Shown here: positions 8,745 through 17,418 of the stretch, piece by piece
Layout: every line of letters starts with the position of its first letter
How positions within the stretch are numbered: position 1 is the stretch's first letter
Assembly: GCA_938005545.1 (NCBI GenBank)
Contig: CALKXV010000023.1
Span: 41,842 to 105,841, forward strand
Source of the DNA: an uncultured Paracoccaceae bacterium
GTDB lineage: Bacteria > Pseudomonadota > Alphaproteobacteria > Rhodobacterales > Rhodobacteraceae
Reading direction: 5' to 3'
DNA: 64,000 nt
The notes under the pieces: model-generated
The model's database searches: none
What the model was told of the DNA's origin: nothing
Seen by the model: only the letters and a program-made list of their open reading frames with translations
Translations under genes and position numbers: made by a program

Positions 8745-9998
8745 TTAGCCTGTGTATTCAAGAATATAGAGGCCTGCGTTGTAGTCAGACACATATGCCA
8801 AACCGTCTTTCGATACCCAGATATCGCAGGACTGGATCACTTTGGTTCGGTTTGGACGGCGGTCCATCATCCGCGCGGGTTCTGGGGGAACAAAAGCGGC
8901 GACCTCTTTCGGTTGGTATTCGTTCGAGATGTCGTAAACCCTTACGCCCGCATTTTGTTGTGTGGCAAAGATCAACTGATCGCTGACCATGCTGTCGGGT
9001 CGGTTTTCGTGGATGTTGTGCGGGCCGAAATGTGCGCCCTTGTTGACGTAATTCGCTTCGCTGGGGATTGGTACGGTGGATATGCTGACTGGATTGGACG
9101 GTTCGCGGATGTCAAACAACCAGATGTGTTTGATGCCGTCGGCGCAATTGTCCAAGACAGCTTCGTCGGCGACGACCAAAAGATTGCGGTCGGGCAGGGG
9201 CAGTGCATTGTGCGTTCCGCCGCCAAAAGGCGGGGACCAATTTCGGTGCGTGATCAGCTCGGGTTTGGTCCGATCTTTGACATCCATAATGACAAGCCCG
9301 CCATCACGCCACGCACCATAGGCCGTGTCGCCATGAACGATGGCGTGGTGCAGACCGGCACGCGCCTGATCTTCCGAAAGTTCCTCACCCGCAGCAGCGT
9401 TCATGCCCGGCAGCCAATACCGCCCTGCTTCTTTAGGGTGTGTCGCGTCGGCCATATCGATGGTGACAAAGATGTAGTCGGTGAACCCATCAAGCAAAAC
9501 CGAAGCATAGGCCCAGCGTCCGCCGACGTACCAAAGCCGGTGCACGCCGCCGCCTTCGACATCCATAAAGCCGATTTTTCTGGGTTCTGCCGGGTTCGAG
9601 ATATCGTAAACCGACATGCCCGCTGTCCAGTTTCGATCTTCCGATGTGGTGTCAGCCGTGCCGACTTTCTTTCCCAGTTTGCCTTTATAGTATTCTTCTT
9701 CGTTCTGGAATTCCTCTGCCGCGAACATATTCTTGGCGTTGATCACCAACAGCAGATCTTCGTGACTTTGCAGATGGATGTTCCATGTGTTGGGCGGGGC
9801 CGGAACATAGGCCACCGGTTTGGGATCACGTGGGTCGGTGCAATCTACAACGCTGAACCCGTCGGAAAACATATGCCCAATAAATGCATGGTTCTTGTTG
9901 ACCATAACTTGGACGCCGTCTGGTCGCCCGCCCTGATCGGAGTAGCCGAGCAATTTCATATTATTCACGTAATCTGGCGTCGGCAGGTCTTGTGTCAT
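8745..9998 (-). CDS. LVIVD-repeat beta-propeller protein
   Basis: A 417-residue protein built of blades of the type GxxVYDISNPxxPRKIG, the LVIVD repeat, here seen at GMSVYDISNPAEPRKIG, GGLVIMDVKDRTKPELI, WLFDIREPSNPVSIS and GVRVYDISNEYQPKEV. There is no signal peptide. Histidines recur at equivalent inward-looking places (GVHRLWYV, GLHHAIVHG, GGGTHNALPL, FGPHNIHE), reminiscent of metal-binding propellers such as selenium-binding protein 56, but that is an inference. It lies between the TRAP-type binding protein gene and the MBL-fold gene in the leftward operon. Function unknown. Confidence 0.82.
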   Translation of the reverse strand: MTQDLPTPDYVNNMKLLGYSDQGGRPDGVQVMVNKNHAFIGHMFSDGFSVVDCTDPRDPKPVAYVPAPPNTWNIHLQSHEDLLLVINAKNMFAAEEFQNEEEYYKGKLGKKVGTADTTSEDRNWTAGMSVYDISNPAEPRKIGFMDVEGGGVHRLWYVGGRWAYASVLLDGFTDYIFVTIDMADATHPKEAGRYWLPGMNAAAGEELSEDQARAGLHHAIVHGDTAYGAWRDGGLVIMDVKDRTKPELITHRNWSPPFGGGTHNALPLPDRNLLVVADEAVLDNCADGIKHIWLFDIREPSNPVSISTVPIPSEANYVNKGAHFGPHNIHENRPDSMVSDQLIFATQQNAGVRVYDISNEYQPKEVAAFVPPEPARMMDRRPNRTKVIQSCDIWVSKDGLAYVSDYNAGLYILEYTG

Positions 9999-10022
9999 TC
10001 TGGCATCTCCGATTGCTCTGCG

Positions 10023-10949
10023 TCAGGCTGCGCCGAGTTCTTTGTCAAACAGCGCGCGCAATTCCGGTGCGAATTGGCTTCTTGTTGTTTCCACTTCTTC
10101 GCGGGTTGCATCTGCAAAAGCCGACCGCGTGGCGTCATCGAGTTCGGTAATCTCGACGCCTTGGGCTCGAAGTTCGGCGCTGCAAATTGCATCGTCATCT
10201 TCGGCAAATTGACGCTGGGCTTTGGCTGCCCGATCAACGGCACGTTGAACCCCGGCACGAAGTTCGGGGTCAAGTGTGTTCAGGCGATTGGCGTTGAACA
10301 GAACCAAGGCCACGCCCAACAGGTGCCGCGTCATCAGGATATAACGGTGGGTTTCGTGAAGTTTAAAATTAAGGATATTCGTTAAAGGGTTTTCTTGGGC
10401 ATCAACTGTTCCAATCCTGACCGCCTCGGGAAGATCGCGTACATCTATGGCGGCCGGAACAAAACCTAAAGCAAGGAAGACACGTTTGTGATCTTCATTC
10501 GCCAAAGTGCGCAGTTTCTGTCCCGCGCAATCAGCAACAGTTTTGATCGGTGTCGCGCTTGAGATATGACGCAGCCCGTTGTCCCAATAGCCCAACACCT
10601 CGTAACCCGTGGCCGCCGCAACTTCTTGGCGCAACCGATCACCGAGTATGCCATCCAACAGGGCGTAGGCGCGGCGGCGATCCGGAACGACGAAATGCTG
10701 ATCAAAAAGCCCAAGTTCGGGCACACGTTTGGCCAGATAGCTGGACGAGAAATAGCACCCGTCTAATTCGCCACTTTCGGTCATCGACAGCAAGTCCGCC
10801 GCCTTGTGACCACGTGCAACAATATTTTCATCAAAGGAAAGCGTCACCGCACCGCCTGTTTCTTCGGCTATGGCGTCAACCAAGACACGACTGCCGCGGG
10901 TGTGGACAGATTTGTCGCCCTGATAACCGCCAAATTTGAATTCAATCAT
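10023..10949 (-). CDS. DctP-type TRAP solute-binding protein lacking a signal peptide
   Basis: A 308-residue protein with the TRAP binding-protein fold: the early ADLLSMTESGELDGCYF strand, the central GQKLRTLANEDHKR segment where the substrate-binding arginine is expected, and the following DLPEAVRIGTVDAQENP segment. The chain starts directly with MIEFKFGGYQ, the first beta strand, and has no signal sequence; its ATG overlaps the stop of the upstream gene (ATGA, 10946-10949), so no longer N-terminus is available. It should be cytoplasmic. No TRAP membrane genes accompany it in this operon. It may act as an intracellular binding protein or sensor. Confidence 0.82.
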   Translation of the reverse strand: MIEFKFGGYQGDKSVHTRGSRVLVDAIAEETGGAVTLSFDENIVARGHKAADLLSMTESGELDGCYFSSSYLAKRVPELGLFDQHFVVPDRRRAYALLDGILGDRLRQEVAAATGYEVLGYWDNGLRHISSATPIKTVADCAGQKLRTLANEDHKRVFLALGFVPAAIDVRDLPEAVRIGTVDAQENPLTNILNFKLHETHRYILMTRHLLGVALVLFNANRLNTLDPELRAGVQRAVDRAAKAQRQFAEDDDAICSAELRAQGVEITELDDATRSAFADATREEVETTRSQFAPELRALFDKELGAA

Positions 10950-12070
10950 GTGAGTTCATCCATCAGTTCGCCCGGATCAGGTGGCAAGGAAACGGGTTGG
11001 CCACGCTTGGCCGAAAGATCCATTGCCATGGTCATCAAGAGATTGCGATGGCCGTCCGCTGCTGTTGCATGTGGCGTGTTGGCACCTGTGTAAAGCCGTT
11101 GGTACCAGGAATTTGTTTCCTCGCGCATTGGTCCCCAAAGCTGACCTGCATGCAAATCGCCCGGTGGATAGCTGGTCAGAAATTCCACATGGCGCGGGGG
11201 CGCTGTGTAGCCTTCTGGCGCATAACCGGCACCTTGCACGACGTTGGTGGCCATCACCAAATCACGGTGCGTGTCTTCGATGTCGATGACACCTTCTGAC
11301 CCGACAATGCCAATTTCGATCCCGTACACTGCACCGGGCCAAACCTCAGGCAGGGCCCAGGAAATGTTCATCGAAAACACGGTGCCATCGTCCATTGTGA
11401 AAATACCAAGTGTCGAATCCTTGGTGCCCCACGCGCCCAACACTTTGTCGGTTGACTGTGCATAGACGCTAACAGGTTTCTTCCCCTCCATCAGCCATAG
11501 CGACATATCAAGGCTATGGGTGCCCGAGACGACCATAGGGGTCAACGTCGCCCGGTCTTGGGTGCGTTGAACGGTGGCAATGGGCACCATCTTGTTCATG
11601 AAGGCGCGGGTCACCACAGTGTGGACTTCGCCGATCTGGCCTGTGATCAGCCGTTCTTTCACAGCCAGAAACCGGCGACGGAAACGGTTGGTGTATCCAA
11701 TGACGGCATCCAACCCGGCTTTTTCGATGGCCGATAGTATTTGTGCGGATTGTCTGGCGTCCGTTGCCAGCGGCTTTTCAATGAAAAGCGAATGGCCCAT
11801 TTTGACGGCCAGCATCGTCGGATCGAAATGAAAGTTCTCATCGGTCGCAATGATGGTGGCAGTGACTTCCGGGCGACGCAGCAATTCGGTGTAATCGGTG
11901 GTGAAAAAGTCGGCCTGAATGTCGTCGGCAAGACTTTGGCCAATGTCGGACTTCAGATCGCACAGTCCGATCCAACCAATACCGGGATATGCCCGCGCGA
12001 TTTCCGCCCGAATACGCCCAATTGTTCCACACCCCACGATGGCGAGACCGATTTCCTTACGATCCTGCAT
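10946..12070 (-). CDS. Gfo/Idh/MocA family oxidoreductase
   Basis: A 374-residue NAD(P)-dependent dehydrogenase. The N-terminal Rossmann domain has GCGTIGRIRAE at about residue 13, the conserved EKPL motif with its catalytic lysine lies near residue 98, and GTHSLDMSLW supplies the second conserved histidine. These enzymes oxidise sugars, inositols and related polyols in the cytoplasm. It overlaps tctA by 14 bp upstream and the TRAP-like gene by 4 bp downstream, so it is translationally coupled within the leftward operon. A relative, 25458-26531, is in the rightward operon, suggesting two steps on related substrates. Confidence 0.88.
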   Translation of the reverse strand: MQDRKEIGLAIVGCGTIGRIRAEIARAYPGIGWIGLCDLKSDIGQSLADDIQADFFTTDYTELLRRPEVTATIIATDENFHFDPTMLAVKMGHSLFIEKPLATDARQSAQILSAIEKAGLDAVIGYTNRFRRRFLAVKERLITGQIGEVHTVVTRAFMNKMVPIATVQRTQDRATLTPMVVSGTHSLDMSLWLMEGKKPVSVYAQSTDKVLGAWGTKDSTLGIFTMDDGTVFSMNISWALPEVWPGAVYGIEIGIVGSEGVIDIEDTHRDLVMATNVVQGAGYAPEGYTAPPRHVEFLTSYPPGDLHAGQLWGPMREETNSWYQRLYTGANTPHATAADGHRNLLMTMAMDLSAKRGQPVSLPPDPGELMDELT

Positions 12071-13562
12071 GGCTTACCCCCTGTTCTGTTTTTCTTGCAC
12101 TTCTGGCCACCCGAAGCACGCCTTCGATGACCACGAAAAGAACGGCCAGCATCAAAAAAGTTCCGATCCATTGTGACAGAACGAACCCCAGAGATTTGTC
12201 CTCGAAGATCAACAGCGACCGGCGAAAATTCTCATCTGCAAGCGGGGCAAGAATGACACCCAGCACGACCGGGGCCACCGGAAATTTGAAGACCGAGAAC
12301 ATCCAACCGACAACGCCGGCGGCGAACATAATCCAAACGTCGAAGATCGAAAGCTTCACTGCATAGGCCCCGATTACGCAGACCGGCAGGATCAAGGGCA
12401 TCAGAATACCTCGCGGCAGGCTGAAAAGTTTCACACAAGGCCCGATCAAGGCAAATGCGGCTATGTACATCAGGATATTTGCGACGATCAACGCCGCATA
12501 GATGAAGTAAATCAGGCCGGGATGATCCAACTCAATCGTAGGTCCGACGACCACATTCTTCAATGTCAGGGCGGCCAGCAAAGCCGCCGCCGCCGCGTTG
12601 CCCGGAATGCCAAGGGCCAAGGTCGGCAACATCGAACCGCCAATGTTGGCGTTGTTTGCCGTTTCAGCGCAGACCAATGCCTGATAACTGCCCTTGCCCC
12701 ATTTTTCCCGCTCGTGCGGTTTCGCGCGTCTGCGCCCGATGTCATAGGCAAGGAAAGATGCAACATTCGCGCCCGCGCCGGGGATCGCACCGATGAATGT
12801 TCCCAAAATGCCGGACCGTACGGCGGCAGGGGAATATTTGGCCAACAAACGCAAGGGCGGAAAGACGCGGCCCACTTTCGATGGGATCGTTGGCATATCT
12901 TTTGCAGGCAAGGTGCGCAGGATTTCGGCCAATCCGAACAATCCGATCAACACTGCAACATAGGAAATCCCATCAAACAGCGCGAAGGTTCCGAAGGTAA
13001 AACGCGGCACGGCGTGTATGGAATCAAGCCCCACGAAAGCCACCAGCATACCAAGCCATCCTGCGATCCAGCCCTTTAGCGGCATCGATCCGGCCGCCAT
13101 TGTGCCCGCAACCATAATACCGATGACAGCCAGCCAGAACATTTCCCACGACCTGAAATTCAATGCGAAAGTAAGGATTAGCGGGATGAACAATACAAGC
13201 AGGATGATCCCAATTCCGCCGCCGATGAAGCTTGACGCAATCGCCATACCAAGCGCTTGGCCACCTTCGCCCTTTTGGGCCAGTTGATGCCCTTCGATCA
13301 TCGTCGGCACTGCATCGGGCGTGCCGGGGATGTTGATCAGAACAGCCGAGATCGCGCCACCGAACACACTGCCGGTATAAACACCCAGCATGAATGAAAT
13401 CGCGACGTCTTGGTTCATGCCCGCCGACAAGCCAATCAAAAGCCCCATGGCCATCGTGGTCGACAGGCCGGGCAGGGCGCCCCAAATGATGCCCAGGCAA
13501 ACGCCCGCAAAGGTCATCAACAGCAAAGACGGGGTCAATGCCAGAAGAAGACCGTCGATCAT
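12057..13562 (-). CDS. tctA: tripartite tricarboxylate transporter, large permease TctA
   Basis: A 501-residue polytopic membrane protein with about twelve hydrophobic segments. The TctA signatures are present: an N-terminal GALPGLSTTMAMGLL helix and the matching GAIPGAGANVASFLAYD segment in the second half, plus the LALGIPGNAAAAALL turn. It forms the translocation channel of a TTT system with the TctB and TctC proteins encoded directly upstream. It abuts tctB with no gap and overlaps the next gene by 14 bp. Known TTT systems import citrate, tartrate, terephthalate and other carboxylates; the ligand here is unknown. Confidence 0.93.
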   Translation of the reverse strand: MIDGLLLALTPSLLLMTFAGVCLGIIWGALPGLSTTMAMGLLIGLSAGMNQDVAISFMLGVYTGSVFGGAISAVLINIPGTPDAVPTMIEGHQLAQKGEGGQALGMAIASSFIGGGIGIILLVLFIPLILTFALNFRSWEMFWLAVIGIMVAGTMAAGSMPLKGWIAGWLGMLVAFVGLDSIHAVPRFTFGTFALFDGISYVAVLIGLFGLAEILRTLPAKDMPTIPSKVGRVFPPLRLLAKYSPAAVRSGILGTFIGAIPGAGANVASFLAYDIGRRRAKPHEREKWGKGSYQALVCAETANNANIGGSMLPTLALGIPGNAAAAALLAALTLKNVVVGPTIELDHPGLIYFIYAALIVANILMYIAAFALIGPCVKLFSLPRGILMPLILPVCVIGAYAVKLSIFDVWIMFAAGVVGWMFSVFKFPVAPVVLGVILAPLADENFRRSLLIFEDKSLGFVLSQWIGTFLMLAVLFVVIEGVLRVARSARKTEQGVSHAGS

Positions 13563-14129
13563 CTAAAAGCTCCCCGGCAGGGGGATGCGAAACACCAGTT
13601 GGAACACCAGTGACAAGATGAGCGTCCATGTGATCGATACGGCAGCCGTGATCCAAATCGGGCCGCGCCAGCTCAGATGAATGATTGAGGTGAGCGTGAG
13701 GATCGTTGCTGGTTCAAAGGCCGTGAGTTTCAGGTTTGTTCCAAAGACATTGAAATTCTGCTGAAACGCCAACAATTGGAGCGCGGCAATATAGATGGCG
13801 ACCGCAATCGCCAACAACAACGAACGTAAATCCGTTGACGTGTCGCGGTCGTCGAAAAGCGGCAATTGAACACCGGCCTTGCGTCTGGTTAGGGCGGCAG
13901 CACCAAGACCCAATGCCATCAGCATCAAAGATGCTGCCACGATAAACGGCAAAAGCCCCGGCGCAGTATGAAGCGCGCCGGGCATCGGTAACCTGAAAGC
14001 GGCGACCATGACGGCAATCGAAATCGCGATCAGCAAGGCCGATGCAACAAGATCAAGCGTGGGCGATGCATAGCCAGACCCGGCCTCTTCACCCTCAAAG
14101 GTCACTTCAGGTTGTTTGGTATTTGACAT
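13563..14129 (-). CDS. tctB: tripartite tricarboxylate transporter, small permease TctB
   Basis: A 188-residue membrane protein with four hydrophobic segments, the normal size and topology for TctB. The N-terminal 25 residues are hydrophilic and the first helix begins near LDLVASALLIAIS. Sequence is poorly conserved in this family, so the identification rests on topology and on its position between tctC and tctA. It stabilises or assists TctA. The stop is directly followed by the tctA start. Confidence 0.88.
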   Translation of the reverse strand: MSNTKQPEVTFEGEEAGSGYASPTLDLVASALLIAISIAVMVAAFRLPMPGALHTAPGLLPFIVAASLMLMALGLGAAALTRRKAGVQLPLFDDRDTSTDLRSLLLAIAVAIYIAALQLLAFQQNFNVFGTNLKLTAFEPATILTLTSIIHLSWRGPIWITAAVSITWTLILSLVFQLVFRIPLPGSF

Positions 14130-14146
14130 GTACGTGTTCAGTAAGG

Positions 14147-14177
14147 TGCCAGAGCCCGCGCGAAACAGACTCTGGCA
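14147..14177 (-). terminator. intercistronic hairpin between tctC and tctB
   Basis: Arms at 14147-14154 and 14170-14177 (tgccagag and ctctggca) pair perfectly over eight bases around a 15-base loop. It sits just after the tctC stop in the transcript and has no T-run. It is more likely an RNA-stabilising or attenuating hairpin that favours binding-protein expression than a full terminator. Confidence 0.55.
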
Positions 14178-14183
14178 ATTGCA

Positions 14184-15299
14184 TTAAGTGCCTGAATCAA
14201 TCGGAGGCGCCACATAGCCTTCCGGCGGCCACCAACCGTCAAAATCAGCCGGGGCTGGTAAGCCCAAGTCCGCGGCAGTTTTCACTTCGGCCCCTATCTG
14301 ATCTTGGAACTTGTTGAAGATGTCGGCTGTGATCGCTTCCATCAGCGCACCCTCGCGGTCCGCTTCCTCGCCGATCTTCACATCCGATATGAAGAACTTG
14401 GAGTTTAGCATTTCAAGGAACCCGTCAGAGTTTGCAGCCAGCACGAAGGCATCTGCGATTTCCTGAAGCACCTCTGGCGGTAAATCCCGTTTGACCATAA
14501 AATTGTACGTCGCGCCAACCGGCAAACCTTTAGCCGCCGGGATTGCAGTGCCAAGCGTGGGCAACACAGTGCCATCGTCAAGCTTGATATCTTCGCCGGA
14601 GGTTTGCAGAAGGTTGCGCAATTCGCCCGCACGGATCAGGTCGATGTGCTCGTGCAAACCGCCCCCTGCGATATCGGTTTCACCTTGCAGACCGGCAAGC
14701 GTTGCCGGTTTTCCGCCTTTGTAGGGAACGTATTTCAGTTCAACTTCCGCAGCATTGGCAATAATCAAAGCCAGCTCGTGCCAAACGCCGCCCGTCCCGG
14801 ATGTCGAGATCGACACCGAACCTGGGTTCGCTTTAGCCGCGGCGATCACATCATCAATCGTCTGGAAGGGGCTGTCTTTGCGCACCGACCATGACGCCGA
14901 AGCAGCCCCAGCTTTGAACGGTAACCAATCTTTCCACGGCGTGAAATCGGCATGGCCCATGACCCGAACAAAGCGATTGTAGTTCGCACCACCCAGCACA
15001 GTGTACCCATCCGACGGAGAGGCACCCACGAATTGCGTTGCAACGCCGCCGACGGCTCCGGGTTTGTTCAGAACGTTGATGGTCCAACCTTTGGCGGCTG
15101 CCATCTCCTCGGCGAGCTTGCGCATGATCGTATCCGTGCCGCCACCGGCTGAATACATCACGACGATATTGATTGGCCGTTCAGGATAGGATTGAGCGAA
15201 TGCCGCAGTTGGCATCGTGATCTGAAGTCCTGCAAATCCCGCAGCAGCGCCCCCTATAAAGCGTCTGCGGTTCGGTCCTTTTTCCTTTATGTCGGACAT
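14184..15299 (-). CDS. tctC: TTT solute-binding protein TctC with Tat-type signal peptide
   Basis: A 371-residue periplasmic binding protein of the Bug/TctC family. The N-terminus carries a twin-arginine-like NRRRFIGG motif followed by a hydrophobic stretch and an AFA cleavage site, so export in a folded state by the Tat system is likely; most TctC proteins use Sec. The first mature segment YPERPINIVVMYSAGGGTD is the family hallmark. It is some 50 residues longer than usual, mostly at the C-terminus, which is rich in Trp, Pro and acidic residues. First of the three transporter genes, followed by a hairpin and tctB. Confidence 0.9.
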   Translation of the reverse strand: MSDIKEKGPNRRRFIGGAAAGFAGLQITMPTAAFAQSYPERPINIVVMYSAGGGTDTIMRKLAEEMAAAKGWTINVLNKPGAVGGVATQFVGASPSDGYTVLGGANYNRFVRVMGHADFTPWKDWLPFKAGAASASWSVRKDSPFQTIDDVIAAAKANPGSVSISTSGTGGVWHELALIIANAAEVELKYVPYKGGKPATLAGLQGETDIAGGGLHEHIDLIRAGELRNLLQTSGEDIKLDDGTVLPTLGTAIPAAKGLPVGATYNFMVKRDLPPEVLQEIADAFVLAANSDGFLEMLNSKFFISDVKIGEEADREGALMEAITADIFNKFQDQIGAEVKTAADLGLPAPADFDGWWPPEGYVAPPIDSGT

Positions 15300-15334
15300 G
15301 TTCTTCCTCCCAGGTTTTTCGATCTCTGTTGAGA

Positions 15335-15928
15335 TCAGCTTTGGCCCCAGCTTGTTTCCTCAGGCCCTTTGTAATTCTTGGAATTGGTGAAGGCGGTGAC
15401 GCTGCCTTCGATGTCGGTTTCCATCAGCGCGTTCCAGCGATTGTTAAACCCGAAAAGCGCAATAACGGCCCCGATTTCAACGACTTGCTCGGGCGAAAAG
15501 TGACAACGAAGCTCGGCCATATCTTCGGCGCTGGCAAAGGACGGGCACTGCCCGCCGGTTACGGCCACGCGCAAGGCGGCACGTTCGGCATCCGAAAAGA
15601 TCGGGTTGGTTTCAAACTCCCACAAGGCTTCCAGCTTGTCTTCGGGAACACCATTGTCGGCGCCGTTCTTGAACGTATGGGCCGAGCAATACTGGCACCC
15701 GTTCGCAAGGCTCGTGACATGGGCCACCATCCACCGCAAAGGCGCGTCAACGGTTCCGTCCGAGCGAACAACCGCGCGGATCAATCCCAGAACGGCTTTT
15801 GCAATTTCCGGACGATGCGACAGCGTCAACATGGAGTTCGCAACAAAGCCTGTGGCCGAGGCCAGCCACTCGATATCTGCCTTCGCATCTTCTGATGCGG
15901 TCAGGTCAACGGGTGGAATATGTGGCAT
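15335..15928 (-). CDS. carboxymuconolactone decarboxylase/AhpD-like protein
   Basis: A 197-residue all-helical protein of the AhpD/CMD superfamily. The redox motif C78-x-x-C81-x-x-H84 in NGCQYCSAHT is the peroxidase-related (AhpD) signature, so thiol-dependent peroxidase or alkylhydroperoxidase-like activity is more likely than decarboxylation. I chose the ATG at 15928, which has GGAGAGG directly upstream; the longer frame would reach into the GST gene. It lies between the YfcG-like GST and tctC in the leftward operon and may protect against or act on a reactive intermediate together with the GST. Confidence 0.85.
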   Translation of the reverse strand: MPHIPPVDLTASEDAKADIEWLASATGFVANSMLTLSHRPEIAKAVLGLIRAVVRSDGTVDAPLRWMVAHVTSLANGCQYCSAHTFKNGADNGVPEDKLEALWEFETNPIFSDAERAALRVAVTGGQCPSFASAEDMAELRCHFSPEQVVEIGAVIALFGFNNRWNALMETDIEGSVTAFTNSKNYKGPEETSWGQS

Positions 15929-15951
15929 GGCCTCTCCAATCAGTTGGTGGC

Positions 15952-16587
15952 TTATGGCATGGGTATGTCTGTGACGTACTTTGGCACGTTGTACCCACTT
16001 TGCACGGCGGGCCGTTCCGCAATGCGAAGATACCAATCGCGAACGTTTGGGAATTCGCTCAGATCAATTTGCTGCCAGTCAAAACGCGATGTCCAAGGCC
16101 ATGTGGCCATATCGGTGATCGAATATTCGCCGCGCCCGCTTCCCGCCATATAGTCGCGCCCTTCAAGCCGGCGATCCAGAACGCCGTAAAGTCGCCGGGC
16201 TTCTTTCGAGTAACGTTCTTCGGCGTATTCCGACTTGCCCGGATTGTACTTCACGAAGTGATGAACCTGACCCAGCATCGGGCCAATACCGCCCATCTGC
16301 CACATCAGCCACTCGATGGCGGCCCAACGATCATCTTTGGGCAGAAACCGATCATATTTTTCGGCGAGATAGAGCATGATGGCACCGGTTTCCATCATCT
16401 GGACGCCGGTGTCGTGATCAACGATTGCCGGGATGCGGTTGTTGGGGGCGATCTTCAGAAAATCGGGCGCAAATTGCTCGTCCTTCGAAATATCGATGGC
16501 GTGCACATTGTATTCGACGCCAAGCTCTTCAAGCATGATTGAGACTTTGCGCCCGTTTGGGGTGGTCCAAGTATAGAGATCGATCAC
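15952..16587 (-). CDS. yfcG: YfcG-like glutathione transferase/disulfide reductase
   Basis: A 211-residue GST of the nu class. The start MIDLYTWTTPNG matches the YfcG active site, with Thr9 and Asn11 in the positions that contact glutathione; PNNRIPAIVDHD has the cis-proline and METGAIMLYLAEKY the gamma-glutamyl site. The WQMGGIGPMLGQ segment in the helical domain is characteristic of this branch. Such proteins hold two glutathione thiols and reduce disulfides efficiently. The gene follows the regulator by 3 bp and precedes the AhpD-like gene, so it is the first enzyme gene of the leftward operon. Confidence 0.9.
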   Translation of the reverse strand: MIDLYTWTTPNGRKVSIMLEELGVEYNVHAIDISKDEQFAPDFLKIAPNNRIPAIVDHDTGVQMMETGAIMLYLAEKYDRFLPKDDRWAAIEWLMWQMGGIGPMLGQVHHFVKYNPGKSEYAEERYSKEARRLYGVLDRRLEGRDYMAGSGRGEYSITDMATWPWTSRFDWQQIDLSEFPNVRDWYLRIAERPAVQSGYNVPKYVTDIPMP

Positions 16588-16590
16588 GTT

Positions 16591-17277
16591 TCAGTCGTCC
16601 TTTAAAAGTGTCGCGCGGACAGATTTCAGATGGTTGCGCATGGCTGCGTGAGCCGCCAGACGGTCGCGGCTTTCAAGCGCCGCTATGATTTCTTCGTGTT
16701 CTGCGAAAGAATGGTAATCAGCCGGTGGGCCGTCCTCCGGAAGCTCCAGCCGCGCCCAAACAACCGACACCCGAACCGCGTTCGTGATACGATGCAGTTC
16801 CGCCAGCAAAGGGTTGCCCGAAGCCACTGCAATCAACTCGTGAAGGCGGGCATCAAGTCGTTCGTATTCTGGCCAATTGGTAGCGGCGCGCATACCGTCG
16901 GCTAAGTTTCGTGCTTCGGTCAAATGGCGCGGGGCGGCGTGGATGGCGGCGTGGCCAGCCAGTTCGGGTTCAAGCGAAAGCCGCGCCATCATGGCCGCAT
17001 GGGGGCTCGTGATTTCCGCAAGCCGCCTAACCAGTGGCTCGTTACTTTTGTCCGCAGCCGAAGGTGTTCGAAGAAAAGTGCCGCGCCCAACATGGCGCTC
17101 GACGATGCCTTCTGCCTCCAGCGTTGTCATTGCCTTGCGAAGTTCACCGCGAGAAATTCCAATCCGTTCGCACAAATCCCGTTCAGGTGGCAAACGATCA
17201 CCGGGCGCGGCACCAGAATTGGCGAGCCAACTCGCCAATGCGTCGCGTGATGCCGTTGTCGCCCCATGGAAGTTCAT
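16591..17277 (-). CDS. GntR family (FadR/FCD) transcriptional regulator
   Basis: A 228-residue regulator. The N-terminal winged HTH shows the GntR signature LPPERDLCERIGISRGELRKA at about residues 24-43, followed by the wing EGIVERHVGRGTFLR. The C-terminal half is the all-helical FCD ligand-binding domain, with the metal-coordinating Asp and His positions visible around LDARLHELIAVASGN and SFAEHEEIIAAL. FCD regulators usually repress catabolic operons and respond to organic acids. It heads the leftward ten-gene operon and diverges from the rightward one across 191 bp that holds two matching palindromes, one touching its own start codon. Confidence 0.9.
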   Translation of the reverse strand: MNFHGATTASRDALASWLANSGAAPGDRLPPERDLCERIGISRGELRKAMTTLEAEGIVERHVGRGTFLRTPSAADKSNEPLVRRLAEITSPHAAMMARLSLEPELAGHAAIHAAPRHLTEARNLADGMRAATNWPEYERLDARLHELIAVASGNPLLAELHRITNAVRVSVVWARLELPEDGPPADYHSFAEHEEIIAALESRDRLAAHAAMRNHLKSVRATLLKDD

Positions 17278-17287
17278 TGGTTAACCA
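17278..17287. promoter_or_regulatory. probable GntR/FCD operator O1
   Basis: Perfect palindrome tggttaacca directly upstream of the regulator's start codon. It fits the TGGTnnACCA form known for FadR/FCD regulators, so autoregulation by blocking transcription or translation initiation is likely. Inferred, not demonstrated. Confidence 0.6.
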
Positions 17288-17418
17288 TTAAGATTTAGTC
17301 TGATGTCTAGCAAGAGAGGACTCGGTTTGTGAAGTCAACTGATTAATTGTGTTTACGCGCCCAAAATGGCAGGTTACGCTTTCCAAGGCGATGCAGGATT
17401 GGTCTGTATTTTCCAGCA

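Noticed and set aside
8913..10385. A 490-residue open frame on the + strand opposite the LVIVD and TRAP-like genes
   Set aside because: It is antisense to two genes with clear family motifs, starts without a ribosome-binding site and has a cysteine- and histidine-rich composition typical of reverse-frame shadows in GC-rich DNA.
12522..13079. A 185-residue + strand frame inside tctA
   Set aside because: Arg-, Gln- and His-rich sequence with no recognisable fold, fully covered by the strongly supported TctA gene.
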